64,000 nucleotides of DNA from Nonomuraea rubra (GTDB lineage Bacteria > Actinomycetota > Actinomycetes > Streptosporangiales > Streptosporangiaceae). The stretch covers positions 5,067,001-5,131,000 of the forward strand of contig NZ_JACHMI010000001.1 of the NCBI RefSeq assembly GCF_014207985.1, read 5' to 3'. This document shows, piece after piece, positions 7,515 to 15,387 of the stretch; the stretch's first letter is position 1; every line of letters begins with the position of its first letter. A program made the translations under genes and the position numbers. A model generated the notes under the pieces. The model was not told where the DNA came from. It saw nothing but the letters and a program-made list of their open reading frames with translations, and did no database searches.

Positions 7515-9148
7515 ACAGCGTGGAGCGCACCGACGTGCTCGTGGTCGGCACCGGCTTCGGCGGCGCGATCACCGCCTACCACCTGGCGGCGGGCGGGGCC
7601 GACGTGGTCATGCTGGAGCGCGGCCCGTGGCTGACCGCCGGCGAGTACGACCACGACTTCAAGCTCGGCTCGTCCTACACGCGCATCTTCGACTTCACCG
7701 TCGGCGACGGCATGAGCGTGCTCGGCGGCAACTGCGTGGGCGGCGGCAGCGTCGTCTACTTCGCCGCTATGCCGCGGGCGCCCCGCTTCGTGTTCGAGCG
7801 CCGGGGCGGCATCAACCGGCGCATGTGGCCGTCGTCGATCAGCCGCGACACGCTCGACCCCTGGTACGACCGCGTGGCCGAGTCGATCGCGATCACCCGG
7901 CAGGGCTGGGACGACGTGTCGTACTCCGGCGGGCTCTGGGCCGCGGCCTGCCGCCACGCCGGCCGCACCGCCAACCCCGTGCCCGCCGCCGTGGACACCG
8001 CCGCCTGCACCAACTGCAACTGGATGATGGCCGGCTGCCGCTTCGACGCCAAGCAGTCGCTGCTGCTGAACTACCTGCCGGCCGCGCTCGCGCACGGCGC
8101 GAAGATCAGGCCGCTGCACGAGGTGCAGAGCATCGCCAAGAGCCCCGACGGCGGCTACCGCGTGCACTACCAGCTCGTCGACGCCGAGGACTACCGGATC
8201 ACGGCCGGCGAGGGCCGCATCGACGCCAAGGTGGTCGTGCTCGCGGCGGGCGCCGCGGCCACGCCGGTCATCCTGCAGCGCAGCGCCGCCGCGCTCGGCC
8301 CGATGCCGCACGCCGTGGGCCGCTACTTCTCCGGCAACGGCGAGCGGCTCAACACCGCGGTGCTGAACGAGGAGCGGGTACGCGAGGTGCTCGGGCTGGA
8401 GCTGGACCCGGCGGCGTTCCAGATCGGCAAGGGCCCCACGGTCGCCAACTGGGACCGGCTCGACGGCTCGCTGCCCGAATACACCCGCTTCTCGCTGGAG
8501 CAGCTCTACTTCCCGCCCGGGCTCGGCACGATCCTCGCCATGCCCGGCGGCCCCGACCCGCGCTGGTTCGGCCTGGACAAGAAGGAGATGCTGAGCCACT
8601 GGCAGAAGTGGCTGATCATCTTCCAGATGATCGAGGACGACAACGAGGGCGTGTTCGGCCCGCCGCCCGCGCGCGGCAACGCCGACCGGGTCTCGCAGCA
8701 GATGCTCGGCCTCGGCACGCTCAGCTACAAGCCGACGCTCAACACGCAGGCCGCGTGGGCGATGGCCGACGCCGAGTGCAAGGACATCCTGGAGCGCGAC
8801 GGCCTGGCCACCGTGACGGCGTGGACGAACGACCTGGTCGGCGCGTACACCGTGCACCCGCTGGCCTCGTGCCGCATCGGCGACGACCCGCACACCTCCG
8901 CCCTCGACGACCGGCACGAGCTGCGCGGTCACCCGGGCATCTTCGTCACCGACGGCTCCGCCGTGCCCGGCGCGCTGACGGTGAACCCGGCCATGACCAT
9001 CTCCGCGCTCGCCGAGCGCGCCGTGCCCGCGATCGTCCGGGCGGCCCGGGAGCGCGGGGTCGACGTCTCGTACGGCGCGCCCGCCCCCGACGGCTCCACC
9101 AGCGGCCGTCGCGGCACCGCGCCGCTGGTGCCCGCCCTGGGAGGGTGA
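7511..9148 (+). CDS. GMC oxidoreductase, cholesterol-oxidase-like
   Basis: A 545-residue FAD enzyme. The N-terminal dinucleotide fold is VLVVGTGFGGAITAYHLAAGG with the acidic strand end LERGPW. The region around residue 160 has a Cys cluster (ACTNCNWMMAGC) followed by AKQSLLLNYL, as in cholesterol-oxidase-type GMC proteins. The C-terminal part has HPLASCRIGDD and VNPAMTISALAERA with the conserved His and Asn. It would oxidise an alcohol or C-H donor with FAD. ATGA overlap with the small partner gene upstream and GTG start of the next gene 1 nt after its stop imply a single operon with the sigma factor. The substrate is unknown; enediyne or side-chain oxidation is inferred from location. Confidence 0.9.
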   Translation: MNSVERTDVLVVGTGFGGAITAYHLAAGGADVVMLERGPWLTAGEYDHDFKLGSSYTRIFDFTVGDGMSVLGGNCVGGGSVVYFAAMPRAPRFVFERRGGINRRMWPSSISRDTLDPWYDRVAESIAITRQGWDDVSYSGGLWAAACRHAGRTANPVPAAVDTAACTNCNWMMAGCRFDAKQSLLLNYLPAALAHGAKIRPLHEVQSIAKSPDGGYRVHYQLVDAEDYRITAGEGRIDAKVVVLAAGAAATPVILQRSAAALGPMPHAVGRYFSGNGERLNTAVLNEERVREVLGLELDPAAFQIGKGPTVANWDRLDGSLPEYTRFSLEQLYFPPGLGTILAMPGGPDPRWFGLDKKEMLSHWQKWLIIFQMIEDDNEGVFGPPPARGNADRVSQQMLGLGTLSYKPTLNTQAAWAMADAECKDILERDGLATVTAWTNDLVGAYTVHPLASCRIGDDPHTSALDDRHELRGHPGIFVTDGSAVPGALTVNPAMTISALAERAVPAIVRAARERGVDVSYGAPAPDGSTSGRRGTAPLVPALGG

Positions 9149-9149
9149 C

Positions 9150-10301
9150 GTGGGCAGGATGCTCGCCCTGGTGACGGCGCGCGGCGCGCTCGCCCAGGTG
9201 CGCCACGTCTCCCCGGTGCCACCACGCTCGGCACGCGGGCTGGTGGCGCGGGTGTACGGGCAGCTCGTACGGGACTTCGGCATGGCCGCCCCGCCGGTGC
9301 TGCTGCACTCGCCCGCGCCCGAGGTGCTGGCGGCGTGCTGGATGATGCTGCGCGAGTCGCTGCTGTGCGGGGGCGCGGTCGCGCGGGTCGTCAAGGAGGC
9401 CGTGGCGACCGGGGTTTCGGCCGCCAACGCCTGCCCGTACTGCGTGGACGTCCACGACGCGACGCTGCGCGGCCTGCCCGGACACGACGACCCCCGGCTC
9501 GCGCCCGTAGCGGCCTGGGCCCGCACCACGGCCGGGGAACAAGCGGCACCGGGGCCCCCACCGGCGTCGCAGGCCCGGCTGTCTGCGGTGGGGGAGTGGC
9601 CGCCATCGGGGGCCGGGCTCGTGGCGGTGGGAGAGCGGTCAGCGGCGCCGGAGGCCGAGCTCATCGCGGTGGCGGTCACCTTCCACTACCTCAACAGGAT
9701 GGTGGCGGTGTTCCTCGGGGACTCGCCGCTGCCTCCCGAGGTGCCCGCCCGCGCGCGCGGCCCCGCCCTGCGCGCCTTCGGCCGCCTCATGCGCCCGGCC
9801 GCGCGCAGGACGCCGCCGGCCGGCGCCTCGCTGCCGCTGCTGCCCGCCGCCCCCCTGCCGCCGGACCTGGCGTGGGCGGGCAGCGGCCCGCAAGCCGAGG
9901 CGTTCGCCAGGGCGTCGGCCGCCATCGAGGCAGGCGGCCGGCGCTCGGTCCCCGGCCCGGTACGCGACCTGCTGACGGAACGGCTGGCGTCCTGGACGGG
10001 CGGCCCGCCCCCGGGCCCCTCGGGCCGCGCGGGGGTGCCGAGCAGGGCCTGGGCCGCTGAGGCGACGGCGGCGCTGCCGGACGCCCTGCGCCCGCCCGCG
10101 ACGCTGGCCCTGCTGATCGCGCTCGCCCCCTACCAGGTGGACGACGGCGTCGTCGAGGCCTGCCGGAGGACCGGCCAGGACGACCGCTCGCTCATCGAAC
10201 TCACCGCGTGGGCGAGCCTGTCAGCCGCGCGCCGCGTCGGCGGCAGGCTCCCCGCGCCTCCTCCAGTCAACGTCCCATCGGTGGAAAGGACAGACCCGTG
10301 A
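9150..10301 (+). CDS. Large AhpD/carboxymuconolactone-decarboxylase-like protein
   Basis: A 383-residue, all-helical protein. The AhpD redox motif CPYCVDVHD is at residues 95-103 (Cys95, Cys98, His102), inside the usual helix pair (VVKEAVATGVSAANACPYC). The rest (IAVAVTFHYLNRMVAVFLGD, helices to the end) fits the CMD fold but the protein is about twice the normal AhpD length, with a Pro/Ala-rich insert at residues 125-165. It may reduce peroxides or quinones, or serve as a disulfide partner. GTG start at 9150; the stop overlaps the next gene (GTGA). Two smaller relatives lie at 23751 and 25039. Confidence 0.75.
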   Translation: MGRMLALVTARGALAQVRHVSPVPPRSARGLVARVYGQLVRDFGMAAPPVLLHSPAPEVLAACWMMLRESLLCGGAVARVVKEAVATGVSAANACPYCVDVHDATLRGLPGHDDPRLAPVAAWARTTAGEQAAPGPPPASQARLSAVGEWPPSGAGLVAVGERSAAPEAELIAVAVTFHYLNRMVAVFLGDSPLPPEVPARARGPALRAFGRLMRPAARRTPPAGASLPLLPAAPLPPDLAWAGSGPQAEAFARASAAIEAGGRRSVPGPVRDLLTERLASWTGGPPPGPSGRAGVPSRAWAAEATAALPDALRPPATLALLIALAPYQVDDGVVEACRRTGQDDRSLIELTAWASLSAARRVGGRLPAPPPVNVPSVERTDP

Positions 10302-11104
10302 GCGAACTCGACGCCGTGCTCGGCGACCTGGCTTCGGACGGCAACCAGCTCGACAGCCTGGTGGCGGGCCTCGAACCGGCCCAGTGGCAACTCCCCACAC
10401 CCGCGCCCGGCTGGACGATCGCCGACCAGATCGCGCACCTGACGTTCGTGTTCCGGCTGGCCGCCACGGCGGCGACGGACGCCGAGGCGTTCCAGGACAT
10501 GACCAAGGACGCGCAGCACAACTTCGACGGCGCGGTGAACGCCGCGCTCAAGGCCTTCGCCGATGACACGCCCGCCACCCTGCTGGCCAAGTGGCGCGCC
10601 CAGCGCACGGCCGCGGTCACCGGCCTGGCCTCGGTGCCGCCGGACCGTGCCGTGCCGTGGCTGGTCAACCCGCTGCCGCCGATCGTGCTCGCCTGCGCGG
10701 GCATCATGGAGCAGTTCGCGCACGGGCAGGACATCGCCGACACGCTCGGCGTGCCGCTCCAGCGCGGCGCCAGCCTGCAGCACCTGGTGGTGTTCGCCGT
10801 GCTCACCAAGGACTTCGGTTACCTGTCGCGCGGCCTGACCCCGCCGGCCGCCGAGTTCCGCTTCGAGATCACCGGCCCCGGCGGGGAGCTGTGGGCGTAC
10901 GGGCCGGAGGACGCCGACCAGCGGGTCAGCGGGCTCGCCGAGGACTTCTGCCTGCTGGTGACCAGGCGCAGGCACCGCGCCGACGTCGCGGTCACCGCGG
11001 TGGGCGAGGAGGCCGACCGGTGGCTGGACATCGCCCAGGCCTACCGCGGCCCCGCGGGCGCCGGGCGCCGTCCCGGCCAGTTCCCGCGCAGGAGCGCGGC
11101 CTGA
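10298..11104 (+). CDS. TIGR03084-like DinB/mycothiol-dependent maleylpyruvate isomerase fold protein
   Basis: A 268-residue protein with an N-terminal DinB-like four-helix segment (LEPAQWQLPTPAPGWTIADQ, then HLTFVFR) containing the first metal-ligand His, and a second His in IMEQFAHGQDIADTLG. The C-terminal half looks like the SCP2/wHTH-like part of TIGR03084 proteins. Members of this fold often use mycothiol or a divalent metal, but the exact reaction is not known. GTG at 10298 is preceded by GGAAAGGA and overlaps the upstream stop. It closes the five-gene sigma-factor operon. Confidence 0.72.
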   Translation: MSELDAVLGDLASDGNQLDSLVAGLEPAQWQLPTPAPGWTIADQIAHLTFVFRLAATAATDAEAFQDMTKDAQHNFDGAVNAALKAFADDTPATLLAKWRAQRTAAVTGLASVPPDRAVPWLVNPLPPIVLACAGIMEQFAHGQDIADTLGVPLQRGASLQHLVVFAVLTKDFGYLSRGLTPPAAEFRFEITGPGGELWAYGPEDADQRVSGLAEDFCLLVTRRRHRADVAVTAVGEEADRWLDIAQAYRGPAGAGRRPGQFPRRSAA

Positions 11105-11130
11105 CGGGAGCGCACGGGACGGGAACGCCC

Positions 11131-11158
11131 GAGCCGCCGGACACCCGTCCGGCGGCTC
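11131..11158 (+). terminator. Hairpin terminator after the sigma-factor operon
   Basis: Perfect 12-bp arms (GAGCCGCCGGAC, loop ACCC, GTCCGGCGGCTC), 27 nt after the operon's last stop. Confidence 0.75.
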
Positions 11159-11254
11159 ACGGTGCGGACCCGCCCGCCGGACACCCCGTCCAGCGGTTCG
11201 CGGGCGCGGACCGCGCGCGGGGCCCTCAGGCCGCCCGCCGCGCGCCCGCGCTCG

Positions 11255-11473
11255 TCACTTGTTCCACGCCACCAGGAACTCCGCGAACGAGATGCGCCCG
11301 TCCACGTCGCCGTCGTGCTCGTCGGACACCTTGAAGATCGAGTCGAGCTCGGCCGCGGTGACCTCCTCGCCGCGCGAGTTCATGGCGCGCACGAACTCCT
11401 CGCGCGTGATGTATCCGTCGGCGTCGCCGTCGAACACCTTGAACGTGGCGGTCGGGTCGTCAAGATCCGGCAT
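11255..11473 (-). CDS. Small EF-hand calcium-binding protein
   Basis: A 72-residue acidic protein made of one EF-hand pair. Loop 1 is DGDADGYITREE (residues 15-26) and loop 2 is DGDVDGRISFAE (residues 54-65); both have every ligand position of the canonical 12-residue loop. No signal peptide, so cytoplasmic. It lies 40 nt downstream of the aryl-CoA ligase on the same strand and is probably cotranscribed. Calmodulin-like small proteins of this kind occur in actinomycetes as calcium buffers or sensors. Its role in a biosynthetic locus is not evident. Confidence 0.9.
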   Translation of the reverse strand: MPDLDDPTATFKVFDGDADGYITREEFVRAMNSRGEEVTAAELDSIFKVSDEHDGDVDGRISFAEFLVAWNK

Positions 11474-11513
11474 GGGAACCTCTTCGTTCGGGGGGTGACT
11501 ACACCGACGGATT

Positions 11514-13010
11514 CTAGGCGGCGAGCGCGCGGCGATCGACCTTGCCGTTGGCGGTCTGCGGCAGGCTGGGGACGAGGGTGATCTCCCTGGGGTACTTGTG
11601 CGGCGCCAGCCTGCCCCGCACGTACGCCTTCAGCTCCTCCGCCGACACCGGCGAGGTGGCGACCACGTACGCGCGCGGCCTGCTCAGGCCGCCCGCCTGC
11701 TCGCCGACCACCACGCACTCGCGCACCGCGTGATGCGTCAGCAGGCAGTTCTCGATCTCCGACGGCGCGATCCACACCCCGCCCACCTTCAGCAGGTCGT
11801 CGGCCCTGCCGTGGAAGCGGTAGAACCCGTCGGCGTCCCTGCTGACCAGGTCGCCGGACAGGACGGTGCGCTCGCGGACGAACGTGCGCGCCGACTTGAC
11901 CGGCTCCTGCCAGTACTCCGCCGCCACCGTGTCACCGGTGATCTCCAGCCGGCCGACCTCCCCGTCGGGGACCTCCGCACCGCCCTCGTCCACGACCCTG
12001 GCGCGGTACCCGGGCACCAGCTCGCCCAGCGTGCCGGGCCGCACCCGCCCGGGCCGGTTCGACAGGTAGATGTGGTACGCCTCCGACGAGCCGATCCCGT
12101 CGACCACCTCGACGCCGAACGTGTCCAGCCAGCGCCGGTGCAGCTCGGGAGGCAGCGGCTCGCCCGCGGACGTGCACAGGCGCAGGCAGCTCAGGTCCTG
12201 CCCGGCGGCGTCGGGGTGGGCCAGCATCGCGCTCATCATGGTGGGCACGTTCACCAGGATCGTCGGGCGGTGCTCGGCGATCAGCTCGAAGATGGTCTCG
12301 GCCCGGCTCCGCTCGGGGAAGACCACGCCCGCCGCGCCGGCGCCGAACGGGAACAGCGCGGCCAGGTCCCGGGCGTAGCCGAAGAACAGCTTCGGCACCG
12401 GCAGCACGACGTCGTCCTCGCGGAGGCCCAGCACGCCGCGCGCGTACCACTCGAAGCTGCGGTGCGGGCTGCGCGCGGGCAGCACGCAGGCGCGCGGCGC
12501 GCCCGTGCTGCCGGTGGTGAACTTCCAGATCGCCGGGTCCTCCGGCGCCACGTGCACGGGGTCGAGTCTGTCGGACTGGGCGCCGACGAGCGTGTCGAAG
12601 TGGTGCTCGCCGGCGCGCAGCCCGCCACGCGGGTATCCCGTCACCAGCAGGTCGCTCGCGCCCGCGGCGCGCAGGTTGTCCAGGACGGCGGGGTCGGCGA
12701 GGATGACCTTGGGCCTGGTGTAGCCGACGAAGTAGCGGTAGTCCTTGGGCCGCAGGTAGGTGTAGACCTCGGCGGTGATCGCGCCGATCTGCTGCGCGCC
12801 GTACCAGGTGGCGACGAACTCGGGGCCGTCGCCGGCCGCGATGAGGACACGGTCGCCGCGGCGCACGCCGAGCGCGCGCAGCGCGTTGCCGGCCTGGCCG
12901 GCCAGGGCCCGCAGCTCGCCGTAGCTGATCGGGCCCGCACGGGTGATGAGCGCGGTGGCGTCCGCCCGGCCTGCGCCGAGGAACCGCGTGGCGATGTTGA
13001 AGGAGTCCAT
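11514..13010 (-). CDS. Benzoate/aryl-CoA ligase family AMP-forming enzyme
   Basis: A 498-residue ANL-superfamily enzyme of the benzoate-CoA ligase type: TTGSTGAPRACVLP (A3, P-loop), GIGSSEAYHIYLSNRPGRVR with RPGTLGELVPGY (A5), SGDLVSRDADGFYRFHGRADD (A7/A8) and TANGKVDR with the catalytic Lys (A10). In A3 the usual PKG is PRA, which is unusual. It would activate an aromatic carboxylic acid to the acyl-AMP/CoA thioester. With the PhzD-like and kynurenine-formamidase-like genes it suggests attachment of an aryl acid to the enediyne. No adjacent carrier protein is seen. It is divergent from the YcaO gene and likely cotranscribed with the EF-hand gene. Confidence 0.87.
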   Translation of the reverse strand: MDSFNIATRFLGAGRADATALITRAGPISYGELRALAGQAGNALRALGVRRGDRVLIAAGDGPEFVATWYGAQQIGAITAEVYTYLRPKDYRYFVGYTRPKVILADPAVLDNLRAAGASDLLVTGYPRGGLRAGEHHFDTLVGAQSDRLDPVHVAPEDPAIWKFTTGSTGAPRACVLPARSPHRSFEWYARGVLGLREDDVVLPVPKLFFGYARDLAALFPFGAGAAGVVFPERSRAETIFELIAEHRPTILVNVPTMMSAMLAHPDAAGQDLSCLRLCTSAGEPLPPELHRRWLDTFGVEVVDGIGSSEAYHIYLSNRPGRVRPGTLGELVPGYRARVVDEGGAEVPDGEVGRLEITGDTVAAEYWQEPVKSARTFVRERTVLSGDLVSRDADGFYRFHGRADDLLKVGGVWIAPSEIENCLLTHHAVRECVVVGEQAGGLSRPRAYVVATSPVSAEELKAYVRGRLAPHKYPREITLVPSLPQTANGKVDRRALAA

Positions 13011-13207
13011 GACTCCACGGTGCCCGCGGGCGCCCGCGCGGCGACAGCGGCTGGCCGGGCAGCAAGCTGGGCGTGGCTGGCAGGTTGCTGTCAGCGGCCG
13101 GGTTTCTCTGCGATTGCTCGATCAGGAGCGGCACGTTGACTGCCGTGGCGGGCGCCACCTGTACTGAAGGCACGCAGGCTTCCCTTTTTCCCGGTTGAGG
13201 AGTGGCT
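13011..13207. promoter_or_regulatory. Divergent promoter region, aryl-CoA ligase / YcaO
   Basis: 197 bp between two divergent genes. GAGGAG at 13197 is the ribosome site of the plus-strand gene. CTTCCCTTTTTCCC near 13180 gives the only AT-rich patch. No clear operator palindrome was found by eye. Confidence 0.45.
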
Positions 13208-14230
13208 ATGGCGTCCATGCCCGCAGGCTCGTGGTCGACCGCCGGAGTGGGCGAGGTGGTCGACTGCCTGGGCGGCGCCGTTCACCTGGCCTACGCGGAG
13301 GCGGCCGGCGAGGGCACCGGTGAGGTGGCCGTGATCGTGGCCGGCTTCTCCGGGCACGAGGCGCGCACGCGCGCCCGCGCGCGTGCCAGGGCCGCGGCGG
13401 TGCGCGCGCTGCGCGAGCTGGCCGAACGGCCGGACAGGGCCGTGCGGGAGCGCCCGGGCAAGGAGCTGCGGCTGGACGACTTCGTCGACGGCCCGCCAAG
13501 GAGCGCGGGCGTCCTGGTGCCGGGCGTGGGCCTGCTGAGCGGCACCCGCTACCTGCTGCCCGCCGAGGTGGTGTGGCTCGAACGGCAGGAGTGCCGGGTC
13601 GAGCCGGCCACGAGCGGGGTGGTGGACCACGGCGTGGCCGAGGCGATCGCGGAGATCTTCGCCCACGACGTGGTCGCGCGCTGGTGGGCCGATCCGCGCC
13701 GGCCGCTGCTGCGGGTGTCGGAGCAGCTCGACCGGCTGCTGCCACCAGGGGTGATGGCGGCGGCCACCGGGCTGGGGCTGCGGGTGTCGGCGTTCGTGCT
13801 GTCGGCTCAGGACGCCAGCGTCGCCCTGGTGACCGTCGGCGGGGACGCGGGCGCGCTGGCCGTCGCCGCCGACCGTACGGTGAAGTCGGCCGTGAGCGAG
13901 GCGTTCCTGCTGGCCATGGCGTCCAGGGCGCAGCCGTGGCACACGCTGCCGCTGCCCGACTCGATGCGGCGCTTCGCGGTGTGGCACCGCGAGGGGGACT
14001 ACGCGGCGTACCTGGAGAGCATGGCCGTCGAGGCCGACACGTCGCTGGTGCACGAGCTGGGCGGGCTGCGCCCGGCGAGCTGGCCGGAGATCGCCGGCCA
14101 CCGGTTCGGGCACGAGCCCGTCGCGGTGGAGCCGCAGGCGCCCGGCCAGGTGGTCAAGGTGGTGTGCCCGGGCGCGGCCTGCTACCGCGCCGCCCCGTCG
14201 GCCACGGTACTGCCCTGCCCGGTTCCCTGA
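13208..14230 (+). CDS. YcaO-family protein with C-terminal PxPxP tail
   Basis: A 340-residue protein with the layout of a YcaO domain. SGHEARTRARARARAAAVRALRE (about residues 50-70) matches the first Glu/Arg helix, SGTRYLLPAEVVWL the next strand pair, SGVVDHGVAEAIAE with ARWWADP the second signature (S/N-G..G, E..E, W), and ADRTVKSAVSEAFLLAMASR the third helix. It ends in LPCPVP, that is PCPVP, the PxPxP tail typical of azoline-forming YcaO cyclodehydratases. Some ATP/Mg-binding acids appear altered, so activity is uncertain. YcaO proteins activate peptide backbone amides in RiPPs, but no E1-like partner or obvious precursor is adjacent. ATG at 13208 is chosen because GAGGAG lies 5 nt upstream. 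Confidence 0.72.
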   Translation: MASMPAGSWSTAGVGEVVDCLGGAVHLAYAEAAGEGTGEVAVIVAGFSGHEARTRARARARAAAVRALRELAERPDRAVRERPGKELRLDDFVDGPPRSAGVLVPGVGLLSGTRYLLPAEVVWLERQECRVEPATSGVVDHGVAEAIAEIFAHDVVARWWADPRRPLLRVSEQLDRLLPPGVMAAATGLGLRVSAFVLSAQDASVALVTVGGDAGALAVAADRTVKSAVSEAFLLAMASRAQPWHTLPLPDSMRRFAVWHREGDYAAYLESMAVEADTSLVHELGGLRPASWPEIAGHRFGHEPVAVEPQAPGQVVKVVCPGAACYRAAPSATVLPCPVP

Positions 14231-14246
14231 CAGCGCACGTTGCGAG

Positions 14247-14292
14247 GGGACGCGGCGCGTCCCGGCTCCCGATGATGGAGCCAGAGCTCCAT
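14247..14292 (+). promoter_or_regulatory. Two short inverted repeats before the LuxR/TrmB-like regulator
   Basis: GGGACGC-GGC-GCGTCCC at 14247-14263 and ATGGAGC-CAGA-GCTCCAT at 14275-14292. The first may end YcaO transcription. The second is an 18-bp palindromic site just upstream of the AGGAGG ribosome site of the regulator, a plausible autoregulatory operator. Confidence 0.4.
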
Positions 14293-14312
14293 GTGCAGGC
14301 AGGAGGTGCGCG

Positions 14313-15299
14313 ATGGATCTCTCGGTCATAGGCATCACCCCGCAGGCGGAACAGGTCTACCGCTTCTTCCTCAAGCACAAGGGCGAGGGCGTCGGGTCCG
14401 TGCCGGAGGCGCTCGGCATGGACCCCGACACGGTCGAGGAGGCCGTGGACCTGCTCGGCAGGCTGTCCATGCTGGACCTCACCGACCGCTACCGCGTCAC
14501 CGCCACCGATCCGCGCGTCGCCATCGAACGCCTGGTGGAGCAGCGTCTGGAGGAGCTGAACGCGGAGATCAGGCGGGTGTTCAGCGCCCGCGACGCCATC
14601 TCCTCCTTCCAGGAGGACAAGCGGGAGGGCGACAAGGTCGCCTCGATCCTCGACATCGAACGGGTCGAGGACGGGGCACGCGTCCGCCAGCGCCTGGACG
14701 ACCTGGCCTTCTTCTGCTACAAGGAGACGCTCTGCCTGCACCCGGGCGGACCGTTCACCGAGGTGATGATCGAGTCCGCGCTGCCGCTCGACCAGCGGTC
14801 GCTGCGCCGCGGGCTGGCGCTCAAGCAGATCTTCCACCCCAAGGCGATCGAGGACGCGCGCATGCTGTCGTACCTGCGCGAGCTGGTCAACCTCGGCGCC
14901 GAGATCCGCATCACCGACCAGCACATGGACCGCATGCTGATGTACGACCGCAGCGTGGCCGTCGTGCCCATCGACCCCTCGCACCACTCCGCGGGCGCGC
15001 TCCTGGTACGCGAGCCGGGGCTGATCTCCCAGCTCTACATCTACTTCGAGGGCCTGTGGAAGGGCGCCGTGGACCTGCGCCACCACCTCGACCCGCCCGA
15101 GGAGGAGCCGGCGCTGTCCCAGATGGAGCAGCGCATCCTCACCGTGATGGCGACGGCCGACAAGGACGAGATCGCCGCCCGCGAGCTCGACATCTCCGTA
15201 CGCACCTACCGCCGTTACGTCGCCGACCTCATGGCCAGGCTCGGCGCGAACAACCGCTTCCAGGCGGCGCTGCGGGCGAAGGAGGAGAACTGGATCTGA
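14313..15299 (+). CDS. TrmB/LuxR-type transcriptional regulator
   Basis: A 328-residue regulator. The N-terminus is a winged-helix like TrmB (GITPQAEQVYRFFLKHKGEG, then LGMDPDTVEEAVDLLGRLSM). The middle is a phospholipase-D-like sensor half (LRRGLALKQIFHP, EIRITDQHMDRMLMYDRSVA). The C-terminus is a LuxR-like HTH (DEIAARELDISVRTYRRYVADLM; ARLGANNRFQAALRA). Proteins of this architecture are frequent pathway regulators beside RiPP and polyketide genes in actinomycetes. AGGAGG is 7 nt before the ATG. It lies between the YcaO and carboxylase genes and may control both. Confidence 0.82.
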   Translation: MDLSVIGITPQAEQVYRFFLKHKGEGVGSVPEALGMDPDTVEEAVDLLGRLSMLDLTDRYRVTATDPRVAIERLVEQRLEELNAEIRRVFSARDAISSFQEDKREGDKVASILDIERVEDGARVRQRLDDLAFFCYKETLCLHPGGPFTEVMIESALPLDQRSLRRGLALKQIFHPKAIEDARMLSYLRELVNLGAEIRITDQHMDRMLMYDRSVAVVPIDPSHHSAGALLVREPGLISQLYIYFEGLWKGAVDLRHHLDPPEEEPALSQMEQRILTVMATADKDEIAARELDISVRTYRRYVADLMARLGANNRFQAALRAKEENWI

Positions 15300-15387
15300 C
15301 GGTGCGGGTCCGGCACACGAAGAGGTGACACCAGGCGCGCTCCGATCTTTCACTGAAGGAATCGGAGACGCCTGTTAGGAGAAGACG

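Noticed and set aside
12943..13167. Plus-strand open frame between the ligase and YcaO genes
   Set aside because: No ribosome site, Arg-rich composition, overlaps the ligase start region; not a convincing peptide gene.
13000..13171. Minus-strand GTG-started peptide frame (VPSVQVAPATAVNVPLL...) before the aryl-CoA ligase
   Set aside because: Considered as a possible peptide substrate, but it runs on as a shadow frame far into the ligase gene and has no clear ribosome site or stop near a plausible peptide end.
15339..15366. CTCCGAT...ATCGGAG inverted repeat upstream of the carboxylase gene
   Set aside because: Only 7-bp arms with a 14-nt loop; could be an operator or chance, too weak to list as a feature.
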